This document shows, in pieces, positions 1 through 8,855 of a DNA stretch of 64,000 nt; position 1 is the first letter of the stretch; each line of letters begins with the position of its first letter. The DNA is from Tildeniella nuda ZEHNDER 1965/U140 (GTDB taxonomy: Bacteria; Cyanobacteriota; Cyanobacteriia; Leptolyngbyales; Leptolyngbyaceae). The translations under genes and the position numbers were made by a program. The notes under the pieces are model-generated. The model did not search any database, was not told the origin of the DNA, and saw only the letters and a program-made list of their open reading frames with translations. The stretch covers positions 1 through 64,000 of the forward strand of contig JAHHIG010000005.1 of the NCBI GenBank assembly GCA_019358895.1. The letters are read 5' to 3'.

Positions 1-346
1 AAGATAGTTGGGGGGTAGCTCCCTGCAAAAATAGCTCGGTGCCAGGTTAATCTAGCCGCGAAAGGGAGTGCTCATTAGAGTGCTCCCTTTCCCACGTTGA
101 ACCCCACACTGAACTCCTCAACCAAAACAAACCAACCCAACCCCTCACCACTCCCTACGCCTGTAATTGGCTGGTTGTTATGTTTCGCAAAATCTTTAAA
201 TCGTGCTTCTTGCGTTCTGTTAGACGGATCACGATGCATTGTTTGGCTGTTGCTAGAGTAGTGCGGTTTGACGAACAGTGAATGCCTGTCTCTGGTTCGT
301 ATAATTAGAAAGACAGCAAGCACGACAACACTATAGGTGGCGCCTC
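1..346. other. Intergenic region at window start
   Basis: No convincing gene is visible. The minus-strand open frame across 75-350 is low complexity, overlaps the end of ribH and resembles no family I know. The only structure is an inverted repeat at 61-90 (AAAGGGAG pairing with CTCCCTTT, plus an inner CTC/GAG around an ATTA loop). It could be a weak terminator for the minus-strand ribH or for a gene to the left. Confidence 0.5.
61..90. terminator. Hairpin, possible terminator
   Basis: An 8-bp stem (61-68 with 83-90) is extended by three inner base pairs around an ATTA loop. There is a short T-run at the 3' end on the plus strand (88-90) and AAA on the other side. It lies about 255 bp beyond the ribH stop, so its assignment is uncertain. 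Confidence 0.35.
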
Positions 347-922
347 TCAAGTGGCTGGCTCGGCAGCAGCATCCCTCATGACGGTAGCATCAAGCGTAGG
401 ACTAGCGCCTGGACTTAAGTGATTGTTAGGGCTGCCCGTTATAGCGCTGTTTACCTGCTTCATCAAGCTTGCCATCTCTAGCGCGCTCATTGCATAATTC
501 CAGCCTAGATTGCTTTTGATGCCTGCCCTTTCTAAGGCTTGCTGCATTGTGTCCGTTGTAAGTACACCAAAAATTACGGGTACTCCTGTCTGGAAGCCTG
601 TGGCAGCAATTCCTTTAGAGACCTCTGCTGCCACATAATCGAAATGAGGTGTTTGCCCTTTGATGATTGCACCGAGGCAAATGATGGCATCGTATCGGTT
701 TGATAAGGCAAGCTGACGAGCTACGAGAGGCACTTCAAAGCTTCCAGGAACCCAGGCATAGTCAACCTGTGTACCATTCGGATTGGTATCAACGCCATGA
801 CGCTTGAGGCAATCTTGGCAACCTTCCAACAGTTTGCTTGTTACCAGGTCATTAAAGCGACCGATCACGATCGCAAACCGCATCTGTTCTATCCGAGTGA
901 ACGTTCCTTCAAAAACTGCCAT
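347..922 (-). CDS. ribH: 6,7-dimethyl-8-ribityllumazine synthase
   Basis: This is the penultimate enzyme of riboflavin synthesis. It condenses 5-amino-6-ribitylamino-uracil with 3,4-dihydroxy-2-butanone 4-phosphate and normally forms large icosahedral or pentameric assemblies in the cytoplasm. The 191-residue product shows the family landmarks: an early IVIGRFN strand, the VPGSFEVP loop, [17 protein letters not shown] with the catalytic His, and VIFGVLTT. About 30 residues after the last conserved helix are low complexity and look like a lineage-specific tail. It lies directly downstream of psbZ on the same strand with a 128-bp gap, a pairing I recall from other cyanobacteria. The ATG at 922 gives the normal N-terminus. 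Confidence 0.95.
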   Translation of the reverse strand: MAVFEGTFTRIEQMRFAIVIGRFNDLVTSKLLEGCQDCLKRHGVDTNPNGTQVDYAWVPGSFEVPLVARQLALSNRYDAIICLGAIIKGQTPHFDYVAAEVSKGIAATGFQTGVPVIFGVLTTDTMQQALERAGIKSNLGWNYAMSALEMASLMKQVNSAITGSPNNHLSPGASPTLDATVMRDAAAEPAT

Positions 923-1050
923 TTTTGCTTATCTATTAAAGAGTTTCCCCATCAGGCTAAAGCGCGTAAAGCATTTGCTTTGGGCTGATGGGGGATATGC
1001 TGATCTTAAATCAGTGTTTTTATTGTGGTGCAAATTGCGAAGAGATAGGT

Positions 1051-1239
1051 TTAGACAACTAAATAGTTAAGTCCTCCTACCAGCAGCACTAGAGCTGTCC
1101 ATGCGGCAGCACCAAGAAAGATAAGCCGCCTGGACTGACCCCAGTTTTGCGGCGTTGCTAGAGCGACAGGCACACCTACAACCAGCAAAAAGGACAAGAT
1201 AACTAGAGCAGCCAGGGAAATCTGGAAGACGATGGTCAT
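1051..1239 (-). CDS. psbZ: Photosystem II protein PsbZ
   Basis: PsbZ is a small two-helix thylakoid subunit at the PSII periphery that stabilises the core and antenna association. The 62-residue product starting [13 protein letters not shown] matches the usual PsbZ length and shows two hydrophobic helices (about residues 3-27 and 38-60), the LATPQNW turn and a C-terminal GGLNYLVV. The open frame extends 21 codons further upstream to 1302, but that extension is polar and unlike the family, so the ATG at 1239 is preferred. It is upstream of ribH on the same strand. Confidence 0.95.
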   Translation of the reverse strand: MTIVFQISLAALVILSFLLVVGVPVALATPQNWGQSRRLIFLGAAAWTALVLLVGGLNYLVV

Positions 1240-1555
1240 ATTTCCGCTTCTCCGATAGAGCGATTGATTAGGCAAAGAGGGCATTAATGCTGACGATCGC
1301 ACTCATCCCCAACTAGTAAACTATCAGAAAACTGTACCTATCTGACAGGAGGATTTGAGGGCTAAGATGGCAGCTTGAGAAAGTGGAAGCGGTGAGTGGG
1401 TAAGCATTGGAAGCAGGGTGAGTCATGCAAAACCTAAAACTCAAAGCTCAAAACTATCCAATGTCTCCTCACCCCCTCAGCTTCCTTCTGTCGGATCTCC
1501 ATTTCTCAGCTTTTGCATTCCTCCAACCCCTTACCTTCTCAGCCTCCCACTCCCA

Positions 1556-4522
1556 ATGAAGCTTATCTTGTGCCACACCACGGCTGATTTTGACGCGCTG
1601 GGGGCTGCCGTTGGGTTGACGCGGTTACAGTCTGGGGCGCGCATTGTGCTGGCGGGTGGGGCGCATGTAGCCGTGCAAGATTTTTTGACGCTACATCGTG
1701 ATGAGTATGCGCTTATAGAGCGTCGATCGGTGAACCCAACGGAGATTCAGTCGATCGCTGTTGTCGATACGCAGTTTCGCGATCGCTTGGGAAAAACAGC
1801 AGAATGGCTCGATTTACCCGATGTTGCTCTTTCGGTCTATGACCATCATCCTGGCGCTGAGTCAGATCTTCCAGCAGCGCAACGTCACGTGGAAGCGGTT
1901 GGGGCAACCACTACGTTGATCGTGGAAGCGCTTCAGGCGCAGCAACTCACACCAACGGTTGCCGAAGCAACGGTAATGGCGCTAGGCATTCATGTTGATA
2001 CAGGTTCGCTGACGTTTGACCAGACGACTGCACGCGATGCCAAGGCACTGTCATGGTTGATGGAGCAGGGAGCCAGTTTACGAACGATCGCTCACTATGC
2101 CAATCCTGGTTTGGCTCCTGTATTACAGCCGTTGCTCACAACCGCTCTGGGGTCTCTACAAACGGAGACGGTATACGGTCGCGCGATCGGCTGGGTCATG
2201 CTGGAACTGGACGGCTTTGTACCGGGATTATCCAGTCTGTCATCCCACCTGATGAGCCTGACCGACATTGATGCCTTGTTGCTGGCGGCTCACTACTGCA
2301 AGCACGCTGACTGTCATACAAACCCTAATGAGCGTCACGCTAGCGCTTTAACTGTAATTGGGCGATCGCGCCTTGATGGGACAAATCTAAATGAACTCTT
2401 CAGCGCGATCGGAGGCGGTGGACATCCTCGCGCTGCGTCAGTCAATCTGCACGGGGTTGATCCCCAGGCAACGTTGGCTCAACTGGTTGCTCAACTCAAA
2501 GCGCAAATAGCTCAACCGCCTGCTGCACGAGATCTCATGTCATCGCCTGTCCGCACCATCCGCCCTGACACCACGATCGAAGAAGCTCAGCGCCTTTTGT
2601 TGCGCTACGGGCACTCAGGTTTATCGGTTGTGGATACTGCTGGACGGCTGACTGGCATTATTTCGCGTCGTGATCTGGACATTGCCCTACATCATGGCTT
2701 TGGGCAGGCTCCTGTGAAGGGTTACATGTCCACCAACCTCAAAACGATTACACCTGAAACAGCCCTGCCCGCGATCGAAGCGCTGATGATGACTTACGAT
2801 ATCGGTCGCTTACCTGTGCTGAATCAAGGCGAGTTGGTCGGTATTGTGACTCGCACAGATGTTTTGCGGCAGTTGTACAAGCAGGTAAGGAGTGAGCAGG
2901 AGAGGGGAGAGGTGACAAGAGAAACTGTCTCATCCATGCCCCTACAACGTGAGAGCAACCTGCACCCCTCACTCCTCACTCCTCACCCCTCTCTCCTCCA
3001 AACCCTACGTCAATGCCTTAACCCTGAACTGTGGCGACTGCTAACTGTGGCGACTGCGGAAGCTGAGCAACGAGGATGGCATCTTTACCTTGTTGGCGGT
3101 GCCGTACGGGATTTGCTGTTGGCGATCGCTGTGGGGCAAGCAACGACGGGCACACTCCTGCTAGAAGACGTGGATTTGGTTGTAGATGGGTTTCATCAGG
3201 CAGCAACTGTTGGTGCAGGTGTAGCGATGGCGCGATCGCTCCAAGCGCTCTACCCTAATGCCCGTTTGGAGGTTCACGGCAAATTTCAGACTGCCGCGTT
3301 ACTGTGGCACAATGACCCACAGCTTAAATCCCTCTGGGTCGATCTGGCGACTGCGCGCACTGAGTTTTATCCCTATCCAGCAGCCAATCCAGAGGTGGAA
3401 GCCAGTTCTATCCGTCAGGATCTGTATCGTCGTGACTTCACCATTAACGCGATGGCACTCCGGTTGACAGAGCCACATGCAGGCGAACTGCTCGACTTCT
3501 TCGGCGGTGTGCTCGACCTGCAAGCAAAACAGATCCGCGTGCTCCACGCCAACAGCTTCATCGAAGATCCCACGCGGATTTACCGGGCTGTCAGGTTTGC
3601 CGTGCGTTTAGGCTTCCAGCTTGACGCTCAAACAGAAGGGTACATTCGCTATGCGATCGCCAGTGGCGCTATCGGTCACGTTCGAGATCGGACTGTGGAC
3701 GATCCCATTACTGCCCCTGCTTTGCAAACTCGCCTCAAAGCAGAACTCAAATACATTCTCCAATCGTCCTACTGGGAACCTGCGTTACAAGAGCTATCTT
3801 CTCTAGGCGCATTACAGTGTATTCACCCTACCTTAGAGATGGATGATGCACTGTGGCGGCAGTTGCGATTGGTCGATCGGGGGCTGAAGTGCTTAAGAAG
3901 TCGAGCGTCAGGCGACAGCGGTCAGCGGTCAGCAGTCAGCAGTCAGCAGCCGGATTCGACTCAAAATCTCAGCTCACCGCGAAGTGGAAACCAGCTACAT
4001 TCCTTAGCTTTTACCCTTTTCTCTCTGCCCCCTCTCTGGCTGGTACGGCTCGAAGTCCTGCTGGCACACCTCGCGCCAGAGTATCGTGGCACCGTTGCTA
4101 CCAATCTTCAGCTACCGACTGATAGTATCGATCGCCTGCACCAGCTAGACCTCATCCAAACAAGGTTGACAGCGACACTACCGGACTGCCAGCATCCCAG
4201 TCAGATAGTACAACTGCTCAAGCCGTATGATCCGCTGCTGTTAGCGTTCATTGCGATTCGTAGTCGCCCTAATTCACCCCGGCAAACCGTCGGGGCAGAA
4301 TCACCGCGCGGCAAAATTTGGCTCTACCTCACCGAGTGGGCTACTCTTAAACCACCCTTAGACGGTAACGATCTAAAGGCACTTGGTCACAAACCGGGAC
4401 CGCAGTTCAAAGCGATTTTGGAGGCACTGACGGCTGCTACTGTAGACGGTGTGATTCATACCCGTTCTGAAGCAGAAGCGTTTGTAGCGAAACAGTTTGG
4501 GCAGATGAGGGGTGAGGAGTGA
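1556..4522 (+). CDS. DHH-CBS-CCA tRNA nucleotidyltransferase/poly(A) polymerase-family protein
   Basis: This is a cyanobacterial multidomain member of the class II CCA-adding/poly(A) polymerase family, which adds or repairs the tRNA 3' CCA end. The domains in order are: a DHH phosphoesterase-like domain (starts MKLILCHTTADFDALG, has YDHHPG and GGGGHPRAAS), two CBS domains (near plus-strand 2535-2875), a nucleotidyltransferase head (LYLVGGAVRDLLL and EDVDLVVDG with metal-binding acidic residues, RRDFTINAMAL) and the RNA-binding neck (DPTRIYRAVRFAVRLGF). The frame is open from 1418, but those first 46 codons are low-complexity Ser/Pro sequence that looks like an intergenic repeat, so the ATG at 1556 (988 residues) is chosen. 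Two repeat-like stretches (about 2885-3000 and 3905-3960) are translated in frame between domains. Whether it adds full CCA or only part of it cannot be told from sequence. Confidence 0.88.
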   Translation: MKLILCHTTADFDALGAAVGLTRLQSGARIVLAGGAHVAVQDFLTLHRDEYALIERRSVNPTEIQSIAVVDTQFRDRLGKTAEWLDLPDVALSVYDHHPGAESDLPAAQRHVEAVGATTTLIVEALQAQQLTPTVAEATVMALGIHVDTGSLTFDQTTARDAKALSWLMEQGASLRTIAHYANPGLAPVLQPLLTTALGSLQTETVYGRAIGWVMLELDGFVPGLSSLSSHLMSLTDIDALLLAAHYCKHADCHTNPNERHASALTVIGRSRLDGTNLNELFSAIGGGGHPRAASVNLHGVDPQATLAQLVAQLKAQIAQPPAARDLMSSPVRTIRPDTTIEEAQRLLLRYGHSGLSVVDTAGRLTGIISRRDLDIALHHGFGQAPVKGYMSTNLKTITPETALPAIEALMMTYDIGRLPVLNQGELVGIVTRTDVLRQLYKQVRSEQERGEVTRETVSSMPLQRESNLHPSLLTPHPSLLQTLRQCLNPELWRLLTVATAEAEQRGWHLYLVGGAVRDLLLAIAVGQATTGTLLLEDVDLVVDGFHQAATVGAGVAMARSLQALYPNARLEVHGKFQTAALLWHNDPQLKSLWVDLATARTEFYPYPAANPEVEASSIRQDLYRRDFTINAMALRLTEPHAGELLDFFGGVLDLQAKQIRVLHANSFIEDPTRIYRAVRFAVRLGFQLDAQTEGYIRYAIASGAIGHVRDRTVDDPITAPALQTRLKAELKYILQSSYWEPALQELSSLGALQCIHPTLEMDDALWRQLRLVDRGLKCLRSRASGDSGQRSAVSSQQPDSTQNLSSPRSGNQLHSLAFTLFSLPPLWLVRLEVLLAHLAPEYRGTVATNLQLPTDSIDRLHQLDLIQTRLTATLPDCQHPSQIVQLLKPYDPLLLAFIAIRSRPNSPRQTVGAESPRGKIWLYLTEWATLKPPLDGNDLKALGHKPGPQFKAILEALTAATVDGVIHTRSEAEAFVAKQFGQMRGEE
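2880..3000. repeat. In-frame GAGGAGTG/CACTCCTC inverted repeat inside the CCA-enzyme gene
   Basis: A purine-rich arm (about 2886-2912) and a pyrimidine-rich arm (about 2968-2999, with CTCACTCCTCACTCCTCACC) are roughly complementary and could fold into a long hairpin. They encode a low-complexity linker between the second CBS domain and the nucleotidyltransferase head. Similar tracts occur between genes in this window. Confidence 0.6.
3905..3955 (+). repeat. In-frame GTCAGCA/GTCAGCG heptamer tract
   Basis: Tandem heptamers (GGTCAGCGGTCAGCAGTCAG and continuing) are translated as a Ser/Gln-rich stretch within the C-terminal part of the CCA enzyme. The same heptamers appear at 46549-46615, 50763-50797 and 61575-61615. 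Confidence 0.65.
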
Positions 4523-4656
4523 GGCATTAGAAAGTTTTGAGTTTTGGGTTCCAGGTTCTGAGTGGCTCCCCCTACTTCCCCACTCCCGACTCCTCTCTCT
4601 CGCTCTAGCCTCAGGTTGCCATGAAGCGTTAGCATAATCACGACCTCTGGGAGTGA

Positions 4657-6132
4657 ATGCCCATGAATTTGACTGCTGGTACGACGTTGCAAAACGGTAA
4701 GTATGCCCTCCAAGACCCCTTAGATCAGAGTGCTTTGGGGATCACATTTAGGGCGATGCAAGCGCCATTGCACCAGTTGGTTGTGCTGCAAACATTGCGG
4801 ACACAGCCGCAAACTGATGTTGCTCATTTGAAGCGTCGGTTTGTTGAAGAGGCGCAGCGGTTTGCACAATGCCAGCATCCTGGTTTAGCCAGGGTCTTAG
4901 ATGTGTTTGAGGAATCTGGGCTACCCTTTGTAGTCATGGATAATGTTGCGGGTCAAACGCTGGCGGAACGGGTACGATCGCGAGCACCACTGCCAGAATT
5001 GCAAGCAGTGCAGTATATTCGGCAAGTGGCTTCGGCGCTTAGCGTTATGCACCACCAGGAGCTACTGCATCGGGATGTCAAGCCAGAAAACCTGGTGCGT
5101 CCGAAAGGCGCTTCGTTCGTCGTGCTGACGGGTTTTGATCTGTCACACTATGCAGTGCTGGGTGTACCAGACAGCTCAGAGTCTCTGTCACCCTATGCGG
5201 CGATCGAACTGCATCAACGGCAGGTGAACCTTACGGCTGCTACCGACATTTATGCCCTTGCCGCAACTCTATACTTTTTAGTGACGGGGCAGGAACCGAT
5301 CGCAGCCTCCCGTCGCCAGCAACTACCGCTGACCCTGCCGCGCCAACTGCAACCGCAACTCAGTGCCGCGATCGAACATGCCATTCTCAGTGGTATGGCG
5401 CTTAACCCGCAGGAGCGTCCACAGACGATCGCTGCCTGGTTAGCACTCTTGCCCGAACAGCAGCCAGCGCCTACGGGACAAGCATTGACGAGCGGTTCTG
5501 TGCCGCCTCGTGCCGCGATCGCTTTGCCCAGTGCAGCGGCAGCGTCTAATGGCTCTAGTCGCCCCACGTCTCCTCCGACTCAAGCACCTCTGGCTCAAAT
5601 CTCTCCGGTTCAAGCACATGCAGCCCAGCCTACCCACAGCGTTGCCTCTTTAGCACAGCAGTCTATGCCTCACTCGGCTAGGGTGTCTAAGAGTCGGTTA
5701 CCGAAAGCCTTGATGATGACAGCGGCGATCGCGATCGCCGCTGGTTCAGGTTTGGGACTGGCACTACGCTTTAGTGCGGCTCATGGCATTGGTCCTACGC
5801 TGTTTCAAACCAACCAAGACTTCCCGCCCGTGCAAAATTGGCCCTTACAAGCGACCCCCGCTGATTTTTCTACAGCTCCAGAACCGCCCGAACCAGATCC
5901 CATACGCGATTTTGCTCCGGAGCGACCTCTGAGAGTCAAGGCTGCACCATCACCAATACCGAAACCAGTACCCTCACCGACGGAGACGATCGAGCCAACA
6001 CCAGCACCTGCTCTTAGTCCATTCACCCCGGTTGCACCACCATCGCCTCTTCCTACTAGCCCTGTCCTGCCCAACGAACCGATGCCGCGCCCAGTGCCAT
6101 CTGTCCAAACTCCAGCCAGCCCACCCCTTTAA
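4657..6132 (+). CDS. Ser/Thr kinase-fold membrane protein, probable pseudokinase
   Basis: A 491-residue protein with an N-terminal eukaryotic-type kinase fold (about residues 5-275), a Ser/Pro linker, one transmembrane helix (about 350-371) and a Pro-rich C-terminus predicted to lie outside the membrane. The fold is recognisable from the VMDNVAGQTLAERV hinge, HRDVKPENL and ATDIYALAATLYFLVTG. Key catalytic features are missing. The glycine loop reads DQSALGITF without the GxGxxG pattern, the ATP-anchoring lysine of the VxxK motif is Gln (VVLQTLR), and the DFG position reads TGFD. The HRD Asp is kept. I infer a pseudokinase that senses or scaffolds, possibly through the extracytoplasmic tail. 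It is followed by a small conserved gene, a UbiB-like kinase and a PP2C phosphatase on the same strand. A start at the next ATG (4663) is equally possible. Confidence 0.8.
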   Translation: MPMNLTAGTTLQNGKYALQDPLDQSALGITFRAMQAPLHQLVVLQTLRTQPQTDVAHLKRRFVEEAQRFAQCQHPGLARVLDVFEESGLPFVVMDNVAGQTLAERVRSRAPLPELQAVQYIRQVASALSVMHHQELLHRDVKPENLVRPKGASFVVLTGFDLSHYAVLGVPDSSESLSPYAAIELHQRQVNLTAATDIYALAATLYFLVTGQEPIAASRRQQLPLTLPRQLQPQLSAAIEHAILSGMALNPQERPQTIAAWLALLPEQQPAPTGQALTSGSVPPRAAIALPSAAAASNGSSRPTSPPTQAPLAQISPVQAHAAQPTHSVASLAQQSMPHSARVSKSRLPKALMMTAAIAIAAGSGLGLALRFSAAHGIGPTLFQTNQDFPPVQNWPLQATPADFSTAPEPPEPDPIRDFAPERPLRVKAAPSPIPKPVPSPTETIEPTPAPALSPFTPVAPPSPLPTSPVLPNEPMPRPVPSVQTPASPPL

Positions 6133-6287
6133 CGGTTCAAATAGGTGCAGCCACAGAAGGGATGGTTGCCCTCTTCAAGCGATGGCTAAAATGCAAGCGT
6201 TGAGGTCGGTCTTACCTGGTCTATCGCAACCTGAATGGTGATTCACTTCTCTGCTGTTCAAATTAGCCGTCTATTGGGCAGGCAAGC

Positions 6288-6293
6288 TATAAT
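6288..6293 (+). promoter_or_regulatory. -10 element upstream of the 108-residue protein gene
   Basis: A perfect TATAAT lies 36 bp before the ATG at 6329. No good -35 sequence is seen at normal spacing, so this is a -10 call only. Confidence 0.45.
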
Positions 6294-6328
6294 GCCGAGT
6301 AAACGCAGCACTTTAGCAGAGAGTTTCT

Positions 6329-6655
6329 ATGAGTAGCCCCTTTGATGCTTTCTTTATTGGTAGAGCGCTAGCTGAAGCTGTTTATGAGCAAACAGAGCGA
6401 GTTCTGACAGACACCTTAAGCGAACTGGGTAAATTTGACGCAGAGCAGCGAGAGCGGCTGCGCGAGTTTACAGAAGGTGTGCTGGCACGAGCTGAGCGGG
6501 AAGCCGCCGCTGCAAAGCAGGGACGCACAACGACCGCGATCGTGCCGCTGGGTACCCAGCCAACCGATTTACAAGCCACAATCGACGAGCTTCGGGCAGA
6601 AGTTGCCCAACTGCGATCGGAGCTAAAGCGCTACCGCAGTAGTAGCCCAGCATAA
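6329..6655 (+). CDS. Conserved cyanobacterial small protein (DUF6825-like)
   Basis: A 108-residue soluble protein of unknown function. The N-terminal half (FDAFFIGRALAEAVYEQ, then LGKFDAEQRERLREFTEGV) resembles a cyanobacterial family I recall as DUF6825. The rest is predicted helical, with an Ala/Glu-rich segment and a C-terminal coiled coil (about residues 80-103, heptad-like Leu/Val/Leu spacing). No signal peptide or membrane segment is present. It sits between the kinase-fold gene and the UbiB-like gene on the same strand, with its own TATAAT box upstream. No function can be assigned. The family name is from memory and should be treated as tentative. Confidence 0.75.
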   Translation: MSSPFDAFFIGRALAEAVYEQTERVLTDTLSELGKFDAEQRERLREFTEGVLARAEREAAAAKQGRTTTAIVPLGTQPTDLQATIDELRAEVAQLRSELKRYRSSSPA

Positions 6656-6694
6656 TCACCTGTGCTGTTGTTGGCAGACATCGTTTTGATAAAT

Positions 6695-6714
6695 CAGTTA
6701 CATTCAGTTACATT
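6695..6714 (+). repeat. Two tandem CAGTTACATT units upstream of the UbiB-like gene
   Basis: CAGTTACATT is repeated exactly twice in direct orientation, 24 bp before the GTG start at 6739. A direct decamer repeat at this position could be an activator or operator site. No known regulator motif is recognised. Confidence 0.4.
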
Positions 6715-6738
6715 AGAAACAACGATTTAGGAATTCGA

Positions 6739-8808
6739 GTGTCTGTTTCTTCCCACGACTCCGACCCCTCAAAGCAATCTGCGGAGCCTATAGCTGGTGC
6801 AAACTTGCACCGAAAGGGTGTAGATGCTTCCACTGGTCATCGGGTACCAGGTTATGCTCTTGATCCGGTTGGCAACAGCAACGGTAGCGTTGCGCCGATC
6901 GACCTGGGCGATCGTTCTGCTCCACCAGTGGTTGTGTCAACGTTGAGAGACTCTACATTTTCTGAAAACACTACAGCATCAGACCACGTAGAGCCACGCA
7001 AACCTGTACTGGCTGAAGAAGCCGTAGCGCAGGCTTATGAGTCACCCGCCAGAGAACCATCTACCGGAATCGGGCGGGTGACTGCTGAGGCTTCAATGGG
7101 GCGGAGCGATCGTCACGCCAAACCAAAACCTTACGGCGACAAATCGTACCGTTGGAGTCGTGAAAACTACTCTCGTTTGGGTCGCACTTACGACATCCAA
7201 TCGTTTGTCTGGCTACTGCTTTTCTCACAATGGCTCTACAAAAAGCCTTGGAGCTATCCCGGTGGCATGACCGAGGAAAAGCGGAAGTTGCGTCGCCGCA
7301 ATCAGGCTATTTGGATTCGAGACACCTTGCTCGACTTGGGACCAACGTTCATCAAAATTGGTCAACTTTTCTCTACTCGTGCTGACCTCTTTCCCACTGA
7401 GTACGTTGAAGAACTGTCTAAGCTGCAGGATAGGGTGCCAGCGTTTAGCTACGAGCAGGCGAAAGCCATGATCGAACAAGATTTTGGGAAGCCTATTCAG
7501 GCTCTTTACCAGAGTTTTGACCCGATCCCGCTAGCAGCGGCGAGTTTAGGGCAGGTGCATCGAGCACAGCTTTACTCTGGCGAAGAAGTTGTGGTCAAGG
7601 TGCAGCGTCCTGGACTGCTCAAGCTGTTTAAGATCGATTTGGCAATTCTGAAAGGCATTACTCGCTACTTTCAAAGCCACCCTGAATGGGGCAAAGGTCG
7701 AGATTGGCTGGGCATTTACGACGAATGTTGCAAGATTCTCTATGAGGAAGTGGATTACCTCAACGAAGGGCGCAATGCCGATACGTTTCGGCGCAACTTT
7801 CGGCAGGAGGGTTGGGTCTATGTGCCTCGCGTTTACTGGCGCTATGCATCGCCAAGAGTGCTGACGCTGGAATACCTTCCAGGCATCAAAATCAGTCACT
7901 ATGAGGCGCTTGAAGCGGCTGGACTCGATCGCAAATCTCTTGCCCAGATGGGTGCAAAGGCATATCTGCACCAGCTACTAAACGATGGGTTCTTCCATGC
8001 TGATCCCCATCCTGGCAATATTGCTGTGAGTCCTGATGGTTCGCTGATCTTCTACGATTTCGGCATGATGGGACAGGTGTCGATCCTGACGCGTGAGAAA
8101 CTGCTGGAAGTCTTTTTTGGTGTGGCACAAAAAGATGGCGATCGCGTCGTTGCATCGCTGGTCGAACTGGGTGCGCTCGCGCCAACTGATGATATGGGTC
8201 CCGTGCGGCGATCGGTGCAGTTCATGCTCGACAACTTCATGGACAAGCCGTTTGAGAACCAATCGGTCAGCGCCATTAGCGATGATTTGTACGAAATTGC
8301 ATATGGGCAACCCTTTCGGTTCCCAGCGACCTTTACATTTGTGATGCGTGCGTTTTCTACCCTCGAAGGCGTGGGTAAAGGACTAGACCCAGACTTTAAC
8401 TTTATGGAGGTTGCAAAACCTTTTGCAATGCAAATTATGGCAAACGGTAATCCTTCCTCGGATGCAAACAGCATCTTGAGCGAGTTCAGTCGGCAGGCGG
8501 CTCAAGTGAGCAGTACGGCGCTGGGGCTACCGCGTCGCATTGAGGACACTCTAGACAAACTGGAGCGAGGCGATATCCGGGTTCGCGTACGATCGCTTGA
8601 AACGGATCGAATTCTCCGACGGCTCAGTGGCGTTAATATGGGGACTAACTACACGCTGCTGGTATGTGCGTTTACCCTTTCGGCAACGGTTTTGGTCTCT
8701 ACTGGTCATGTTTGGTGGGCACTGCTGCCTGCGGTTGCGGCAATGGTGGCTGCGATCGCCTTCGTACGCTTGATGATGCGTCTGGATCGTTCGGAACGGA
8801 TGCCATAA
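6739..8808 (+). CDS. UbiB/AarF/ABC1-family atypical kinase
   Basis: A 689-residue member of the ABC1/UbiB family, whose members carry an atypical protein-kinase fold and act in prenyl-quinone metabolism. In cyanobacteria and plastids they are linked to plastoquinone and tocopherol turnover. The conserved core begins about residue 135 and contains LGPTFIKIGQLFSTRADLFP (the KxGQ motif), the Ala-rich loop AAASLGQVHRA, VVKVQRPG with the invariant Lys, NDGFFHADPHPGN (catalytic Asp/Asn) and YDFGMMG (metal-binding Asp). Two hydrophobic helices close the protein (about residues 635-675). Some 130 residues of disordered sequence precede the core, so a later start is possible. GTG at 6739 is the longest choice. 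It is followed 47 bp later by a PP2C phosphatase gene on the same strand. Confidence 0.9.
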   Translation: MSVSSHDSDPSKQSAEPIAGANLHRKGVDASTGHRVPGYALDPVGNSNGSVAPIDLGDRSAPPVVVSTLRDSTFSENTTASDHVEPRKPVLAEEAVAQAYESPAREPSTGIGRVTAEASMGRSDRHAKPKPYGDKSYRWSRENYSRLGRTYDIQSFVWLLLFSQWLYKKPWSYPGGMTEEKRKLRRRNQAIWIRDTLLDLGPTFIKIGQLFSTRADLFPTEYVEELSKLQDRVPAFSYEQAKAMIEQDFGKPIQALYQSFDPIPLAAASLGQVHRAQLYSGEEVVVKVQRPGLLKLFKIDLAILKGITRYFQSHPEWGKGRDWLGIYDECCKILYEEVDYLNEGRNADTFRRNFRQEGWVYVPRVYWRYASPRVLTLEYLPGIKISHYEALEAAGLDRKSLAQMGAKAYLHQLLNDGFFHADPHPGNIAVSPDGSLIFYDFGMMGQVSILTREKLLEVFFGVAQKDGDRVVASLVELGALAPTDDMGPVRRSVQFMLDNFMDKPFENQSVSAISDDLYEIAYGQPFRFPATFTFVMRAFSTLEGVGKGLDPDFNFMEVAKPFAMQIMANGNPSSDANSILSEFSRQAAQVSSTALGLPRRIEDTLDKLERGDIRVRVRSLETDRILRRLSGVNMGTNYTLLVCAFTLSATVLVSTGHVWWALLPAVAAMVAAIAFVRLMMRLDRSERMP

Positions 8809-8855
8809 TGATGCTCTTAGCCTGTAATGGTCACTGACAAAAGCACAGTCCATCT

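Noticed and set aside
75..350. Minus-strand ORF of 91 codons at the window start
   Set aside because: Low complexity, no family resemblance, and it overlaps the ribH end.
1418..1555. N-terminal 46 codons of the CCA frame
   Set aside because: Ser/Pro low-complexity sequence resembling spacer repeats. The DHH domain starts at the ATG at 1556.
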